From positions 1 through 8,924 of the forward strand of contig DGUQ01000109.1 in NCBI GenBank assembly GCA_002394725.1: a stretch of DNA of 8,924 bases, read 5' to 3'. A program made the translations under genes and the position numbers. The notes beneath the pieces are model-generated. The model did no database searches, had not been told where the DNA came from, and saw only the letters and a list, made by a program, of their open reading frames with translations. Every line of letters starts with the position of its first letter. The stretch's first letter is position 1. Source of the DNA: Ruminococcaceae bacterium UBA4306. GTDB lineage: Bacteria; Bacillota; Clostridia; Oscillospirales; Acutalibacteraceae. Below are positions 5,967-8,924 of this stretch, piece after piece.

Positions 5967-5997
5967 ACAATCACCTGTTTCACTTTGATTCACCATT

Positions 5998-6026
5998 ATC
6001 ATACCACATCTTTTCGCAAAATGCAA
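5998..6026 (-). promoter_or_regulatory. predicted lexA promoter
   Basis: On the minus strand TTGCAT (6026-6021), a 17-base spacer, then TATGAT (6003-5998). The leader would be about 25 bases to the ATG at 5966. The SOS box at 6023-6036 overlaps the -35, fitting repression by LexA itself. Confidence 0.7.
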
Positions 6027-6036
6027 CGTTTGTTCG
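6023..6036. promoter_or_regulatory. LexA binding site (SOS box) of lexA
   Basis: GCAACGTTTGTTCG compares with the Firmicutes consensus CGAAC-N4-GTTCG: the right half-site is perfect and the left has a CAAC for GAAC change. Its position over the lexA -35 supports autoregulation. Another GTTCGAAC palindrome overlaps its right edge (6032-6039). Confidence 0.7.
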
Positions 6037-6124
6037 AACTTTTCTCAGGTTAATTTCCGATCATTCACAGCCTGTTCACCAAAAGAAGCGTCACAGGTGA
6101 TACAATCATACTGACAAAGGCTGA

Positions 6125-6138
6125 TTACATTTATGTAA
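6125..6138. promoter_or_regulatory. palindrome TTACAT-TT-ATGTAA upstream of the dockerin gene promoter
   Basis: Perfect 6-base arms lie around a 2-base centre, 5 bases upstream of the predicted -35 at 6144. The position suits an activator or a repressor of the dockerin gene. No regulator can be named from sequence alone. Confidence 0.4.
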
Positions 6139-6143
6139 AGGTC

Positions 6144-6172
6144 TTGCAATTCCCGGCGCTTTCTATTACAAT
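6144..6172 (+). promoter_or_regulatory. predicted promoter of the cohesin-dockerin gene
   Basis: TTGCAA (6144-6149), a 17-base spacer, then TACAAT (6167-6172). A better -10, TATAAT (6172-6177), overlaps it but sits 22 bases from the -35, so the first pair is preferred. The leader would be about 40 bases. Confidence 0.6.
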
Positions 6173-6183
6173 ATAATCAGTTA

Positions 6184-6206
6184 TCGAACTATGCGCTTAC
6201 GTTCGA
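6184..6206 (+). promoter_or_regulatory. leader hairpin directly before the dockerin gene ribosome binding site
   Basis: TCGAAC (6184-6189) and GTTCGA (6201-6206) pair across an 11-base loop; the AGGAGGT site begins 2 bases later (6208). It could be a translational control hairpin, an mRNA stabiliser or, as DNA, an operator with widely spaced half-sites. Confidence 0.4.
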
Positions 6207-6218
6207 CAGGAGGTCGGT

Positions 6219-7046
6219 ATGAATATGAAAAGAATCCTCAGCTTGGTCATCATCGCCGCGATGATCACCTCAGTGTTCACGGTATTTTCGCTGAATACCG
6301 CGGCTCAGGACGTCGGGCTTGACGCCACAGGCGCGAACAATAAGCTGATCATCACCTGCCGCAGACAGGTTCTCGGCGAGGTGGAGGTCGGCAGCGAGTT
6401 CATCTACAGCGTCGGGCTGAACACCGCCGGCTACCCCGTGACGATCGGCGAGGGTCAGCTGCGCTATGACGACAGCTATGTACAGATCGTTGAGCACGGG
6501 GAAAAGCGATCCGACGGCAGCATCAATATGAACGCCTACTCCTTCCCCACGAAGATCCGCAACACCAATCTGGTCACCAATTATTTCAAATACAAAAACA
6601 CGGCTTTTTATAACTTCAACAAATACGCCGGTGTGAGCGCCTTTACCGAGGACGATCACTTCTTCAAGATCCGCATGAAGGCGATCAAGCCGGGTACGGT
6701 GGAGATATGGCATTATTCCAAGTGCTTTTACTCCGACATGACAAAGCTGATCTATGACGATAAGGGCAACGATCAGCTCAATCCCATCCCCTATACCGTC
6801 CGCACGGTCGAGCCGGCGGCAGGCTATGTCGGCGACGCGAACGGCGATTATCAGCTCTCTGTCCTGGACGCGAGCTACATCCAGCGCATCATGGCAGGCG
6901 AAGCGCTGCGCTGCAACACCGTCAGCGCCGACGCCGACAGCGACGGCACGGTCAGCATGCTCGACGCGATCAATATCCTGCGCTTTCATGCAGGATTGCA
7001 GACCAAGGGCAAGATCGGCGAATGGCTCTTTGCCTCCGAACAGTGA
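6219..7046 (+). CDS. secreted protein with cohesin-like domain and C-terminal type I dockerin
   Basis: A 275-residue protein. Residues 1-29 are a signal peptide, probably cut near NTAAQ. Residues about 43-195 look like a cohesin-type beta-sandwich: EVEVGSEFIYSVGLN, then GEGQLRYDDSYVQIV, and later FFKIRMKAIKPGTVEIW. I judge this by pattern and cannot score it. Residues 205-260 are a dockerin with two EF-hand-like calcium loops: Asp206, Asn208, Asp210, Ser214, Asp217, and Asp238, Asp240, Asp242, Ser246, Asp249, each followed by an LDA-type helix. Dockerins plug enzymes or adaptors into cohesins of scaffoldins; a single cohesin plus dockerin is the layout of adaptor scaffoldins such as ScaC of Ruminococcus flavefaciens. 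No catalytic domain is present. The start has AGGAGGT 4 bases upstream; a second ATG lies two codons in. The dockerin call is firm and the cohesin call tentative. Confidence 0.88.
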   Translation: MNMKRILSLVIIAAMITSVFTVFSLNTAAQDVGLDATGANNKLIITCRRQVLGEVEVGSEFIYSVGLNTAGYPVTIGEGQLRYDDSYVQIVEHGEKRSDGSINMNAYSFPTKIRNTNLVTNYFKYKNTAFYNFNKYAGVSAFTEDDHFFKIRMKAIKPGTVEIWHYSKCFYSDMTKLIYDDKGNDQLNPIPYTVRTVEPAAGYVGDANGDYQLSVLDASYIQRIMAGEALRCNTVSADADSDGTVSMLDAINILRFHAGLQTKGKIGEWLFASEQ

Positions 7047-7101
7047 TCCCGACCGCGGCGCGGTAAGAACCCGATCTTAACACCCAAGCATATCCAATAG
7101 C

Positions 7102-7137
7102 AAAAGGCGCAGTCGTTTGACTGCGCTTTCTTTTTAT
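7102..7137 (+). terminator. Rho-independent terminator of the cohesin-dockerin gene
   Basis: GCGCAGTC (7107-7114) pairs with GACTGCGC (7119-7126) around a GTTT loop, extended by A-T pairs on both sides, and is followed by TTTCTTTTT. This is a textbook terminator, 55 bases after the stop. Confidence 0.92.
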
Positions 7138-7167
7138 GCTGCTATGCCATGTGCGAAGTCAACCGAA

Positions 7168-7373
7168 AGCCTTCCCCTTGGGGGGAAGGTGTCGACCAAC
7201 GGGAGACGGATGAGGGGATAACCTTTCCTATAGATGCAGGATTCGGTGTGGCTGTATGTCTACCGAGGATAACAGAAAAGCATCACTCTCTTTGTTAAGA
7301 TGATCTTTCGGCTAACTCAGCCCCTCATCCGACTCGGCATACGCCGAGCCACCTTCCCCCCGAGGGGAAGGCT
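7168..7373. mobile_element. MITE-like element with about 50-bp inverted ends
   Basis: The left end (7168-7217) and right end (7321-7373) are inverted copies. The outer 24 bases match at 23 positions (AGCCTTCCCCT, then GGGGGGAAGGTG) and the inner 11 bases (CGGATGAGGGG) match perfectly. The 15-18 bases between diverge in sequence, although the right copy keeps a hairpin (CTCGGC-ATAC-GCCGAG, 7333-7348). Each outer end also folds on itself as CCTTCCCC/GGGGAAGG. The 103-base centre has no gene. I recall this CCTTCCCC...GGATGAGGGG repeat as abundant in gut Oscillospiraceae. No target-site duplication is evident, so non-autonomous transposition is inferred, not shown. Confidence 0.65.
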
Positions 7374-7405
7374 ATTTTATTTCCGACGGAACGTTACAGT
7401 GTAAC

Positions 7406-7429
7406 AAAAAACGCGGTCGTGTGACCGCG
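7406..7429 (-). terminator. Rho-independent terminator of the HAD hydrolase gene
   Basis: On the minus strand CGCGGTC/GACCGCG (7429-7423 with 7418-7412) encloses an ACAC loop and is followed by a run of six T (7411-7406). It begins 6 bases after the HAD stop codon. A further small palindrome, GTTACA-G-TGTAAC, lies at 7393-7405. Confidence 0.9.
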
Positions 7430-7434
7430 CTGTG

Positions 7435-8181
7435 TTATTCTTCGTCCTCGCTCAGGATCAGGGGCAGGAGCTTGTGCACGTCACCGTCCATGACCTTCCA
7501 TTTGGCGGTGACCTCACTCTCGTCCCTCACCTCGGGGCTGATCTCCTGATGGATGTACAGCCCGTCGATGCCCACGCTCTTGGCGCCGAGCATATCGGAG
7601 TTCTTGTCGTTGCCGACCATCAGGCACTCCTTTGTATCAAGGGAATACCGCTCGATCAGCTTCTCAAAGAACTGGCGCTGGGGCTTGCACAGGCGCTCCT
7701 CGGAGCTGATCATGATGCCGTCAAAATAGGGCAGGATACCGAGCTCGTCCATCTCGGGGATGGTGAAGCTCTCCTGCGCGTTCGAGAGCAGATAGATCCT
7801 TTTGCCGGCGTTTTTCAAGCCCTCGAGCAGCTCGGTCACACCGTCATACAGGCGGATGAAGGTGGTCGAATCCCGCCGAAAGCGCCGCGCTGTCTTGCGC
7901 AGCAGGGTCATATCGGCGTTGATCCCCTTGTCGGCATACAGTCGGCGGAACACCTGCAAAAGGTCGATATCAACATGCTTGCAGGTCGGATGACGGAGCC
8001 GCTCGCGCCTGAGAGCGCGCTTGACGTACCTTGCGTAGGAGGAACGCAGCTCACCCGGGGTGAACGACGCGCCGCCCATCGCGTATACCTGCACCGCCTT
8101 GCGCCAGAAATCGAGCGAGAACTCGTCGGTGCGGATATCGATCAGTGTGCCGTATAGATCAAAAATAATGTTGCGATACAT
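7435..8181 (-). CDS. HAD-superfamily hydrolase (subfamily IA-like), substrate unknown
   Basis: A 248-residue protein with the four HAD motifs. Motif I is IIFDLYGTLID, with nucleophile Asp8 and Tyr10 in place of the usual second Asp. A helical cap covers about residues 20-110. Motif II is IYLLSNAQ (Ser133), motif III is Lys166 (RLCKPQRQFF) and motif IV is VGNDKNSDMLGA (Asp192, Asp196). The Asp-to-Tyr change at the acid/base position is known in HAD proteins of the FDxYGTL type, including haloacid dehalogenases and many uncharacterised Firmicutes members, so phosphatase activity should not be assumed. A longer frame starts at 8217, but AAGGGAG at 8189-8195, 7 bases before the ATG at 8181, and the position of motif I favour the shorter form. 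It is a single-gene unit with its own terminator. The N-terminal half is unusually Arg-rich. Confidence 0.88.
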   Translation of the reverse strand: MYRNIIFDLYGTLIDIRTDEFSLDFWRKAVQVYAMGGASFTPGELRSSYARYVKRALRRERLRHPTCKHVDIDLLQVFRRLYADKGINADMTLLRKTARRFRRDSTTFIRLYDGVTELLEGLKNAGKRIYLLSNAQESFTIPEMDELGILPYFDGIMISSEERLCKPQRQFFEKLIERYSLDTKECLMVGNDKNSDMLGAKSVGIDGLYIHQEISPEVRDESEVTAKWKVMDGDVHKLLPLILSEDEE

Positions 8182-8328
8182 ATGCTGACTCCCTTGATAC
8201 TGCCCTTGATAAGCCACTCGGGCTATAATGATATTTTAGCAACAAACCGTCAGAAATTCCATACCTATTTAGAATAAGAAACATGCCGAATTTAAGAAAA
8301 TTTTGTGCAACATCGGGTTTGTCTAAAT
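8182..8328. other. intergenic region upstream of the HAD gene, no clear feature
   Basis: An AT-rich stretch that must hold the HAD promoter. No minus-strand -35/-10 pair with acceptable spacing stands out; CTGACG (8249-8244), 17 bases, CATTAT (8226-8221) is the best reading but weak. There is no short gene with a ribosome binding site. Confidence 0.4.
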
Positions 8329-8363
8329 GGTGAACGGTGAACGGTGAAGGGTGAACGGTGAAG
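8329..8363. repeat. left heptamer array (GGTGAAC, five units)
   Basis: Five consecutive 7-base units: GGTGAAC, GGTGAAC, GGTGAAG, GGTGAAC, GGTGAAG. It is the left boundary of the composite element ending at 8469; the reverse complement of the right array's unit differs from GGTGAAC at one base only (GGTTAAC). Confidence 0.85.
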
Positions 8364-8364
8364 G

Positions 8365-8379
8365 GAGGGCTTCGCCCTC
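8365..8379. repeat. hairpin GAGGGC-TTC-GCCCTC
   Basis: A perfect 6-bp GC-rich stem with a three-base loop lies directly inside the left heptamer array. No T-run follows, so it is probably part of the composite element and not a terminator. Confidence 0.6.
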
Positions 8380-8401
8380 ACCCGATTGATAGATTCAAAT
8401 C

Positions 8402-8419
8402 AAAAGCCGTGAGGCTTTT
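8402..8419. repeat. hairpin AAAAGCC-GTGA-GGCTTTT
   Basis: A perfect 7-bp stem is closed by a GTGA tetraloop (GNRA type as RNA) and ends in TTTT. It resembles a very short bidirectional terminator and sits just before the right heptamer array. Confidence 0.55.
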
Positions 8420-8425
8420 CCATAA

Positions 8426-8469
8426 CCGTTAACCGTTAACCGTTAACCGTTAACTGTTAACCGTTAACC
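8426..8469. repeat. right heptamer array (CCGTTAA, six units)
   Basis: Six consecutive units: four CCGTTAA, one CTGTTAA, one CCGTTAA, then a partial CC. Each unit junction forms GTTAAC, a palindromic hexamer. The array ends 20 bases before the -35 of the nifJ promoter. Confidence 0.88.
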
Positions 8470-8489
8470 AAATTTACCGTATTTTCCCC

Positions 8490-8518
8490 TTTACATAAGC
8501 GACAAAAAGTGGTAATAT
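8490..8518 (+). promoter_or_regulatory. predicted nifJ promoter
   Basis: TTTACA (8490-8495), a 17-base spacer, then TAATAT (8513-8518). Transcription would start near 8525, leaving a leader of about 100 bases before the start codon. Confidence 0.65.
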
Positions 8519-8535
8519 ATGAGATGGATAAGTCT

Positions 8536-8573
8536 GCGGTTTTTTGCCACCGCGGACGGACCGGAAATCCGCG
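8536..8573 (+). promoter_or_regulatory. two overlapping, mutually exclusive hairpins in the nifJ leader
   Basis: GCGGT (8536-8540) can pair with ACCGC (8549-8553), while CGCGGA (8551-8556) can pair with TCCGCG (8568-8573). The arms overlap at 8551-8553, so only one can form. Six T residues (8540-8545) overlap the end of the first arm and run into its loop. The layout suggests a leader switch, but no known riboswitch class is recognised. Confidence 0.35.
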
Positions 8574-8604
8574 TCAGTGTAGGACAGAGCTCATCTTACA
8601 GTGA

Positions 8605-8924
<320 letters not shown>

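Noticed and set aside
5457..6053. Plus-strand frame of 198 codons opposite lexA
   Set aside because: lexA on the other strand has all catalytic residues; this frame is its shadow and lacks a ribosome binding site.
6185..6205. SOS box in the dockerin leader (CGAAC...GTTCG)
   Set aside because: The half-sites are 11 bases apart, not 4, so it is listed as a leader hairpin instead.
6270..6989. 239-codon minus-strand frame opposite the dockerin gene
   Set aside because: It is a shadow of the dockerin-coding frame, made of Ile/Val/Asp/Ala-rich sequence without domains.
7432..8157. 241-codon plus-strand frame opposite the HAD gene
   Set aside because: The minus frame carries all four HAD motifs plus its own terminator and ribosome binding site; the plus frame has none.
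8329..8469. CRISPR array
   Set aside because: The units are 7 bases long and directly adjacent with no spacers, and no cas gene is present.

Overview
The window looks like chromosomal DNA from a gut or rumen Firmicute of the Ruminococcus/Oscillospiraceae type. The evidence is strong AGGAGG ribosome binding sites, GC-rich third codon positions, a Firmicutes LexA with a GAAC/GTTC-type operator, a dockerin-bearing secreted protein, pyruvate:ferredoxin oxidoreductase, and the compact GC-rich hairpin repeats I recall from these genomes. No phage, plasmid, CRISPR or rRNA/tRNA gene is visible. The assignment to a genus is an inference.

Layout. (1) Positions 1-2334, plus strand: a membrane-stress module related to Bacillus subtilis ydjG-ydjH-ydjI. 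It consists of the C-terminal zinc-ribbon tail of an SPFH protein (entering from the left, with an apparent one-base frameshift), a zinc-ribbon membrane protein, and a TPM-domain membrane protein, closed by a good terminator. In B. subtilis these proteins sit with the PspA homologue and act at the membrane under envelope stress. (2) Positions 2352-4185, minus strand: a three-gene operon of an RlmI-like rRNA methyltransferase, an unlisted 28-residue membrane or secreted peptide, and a Ser/Glu-rich lipoprotein. Each stop codon is embedded in the next gene's Shine-Dalgarno sequence. (3) Positions 4240-5144: divergent promoters and a six-segment membrane protein of unknown function with a charged tail; an inverted repeat covers its -10 box. 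(4) Positions 5145-5357: a short intergenic stretch with two copies of a GGAACnGTTC palindrome and a possible minus-strand small transcript. (5) Positions 5358-6036: lexA with a recognisable SOS box overlapping its own -35. (6) Positions 6125-7137: a small secreted protein with a cohesin-like first domain and a C-terminal type I dockerin, resembling the adaptor-scaffoldin layout of Ruminococcus cellulosomes. (7) Positions 7168-7373: a MITE-like inverted repeat. (8) Positions 7406-8181: a HAD-family hydrolase on the minus strand. (9) Positions 8329-8469: an element bounded by heptanucleotide tandem arrays facing each other. (10) Positions 8490-8924: promoter, structured leader and first 99 codons of pyruvate:ferredoxin oxidoreductase (nifJ), cut by the window edge.

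The genes do not form one pathway. The points most worth following are the 28-residue gene with its duplicated start region, the cohesin-dockerin protein, the heptamer repeat family that recurs in three intergenic places, the frameshifted SPFH tail, and the shared TTGCA-type -35 element in four predicted promoters.
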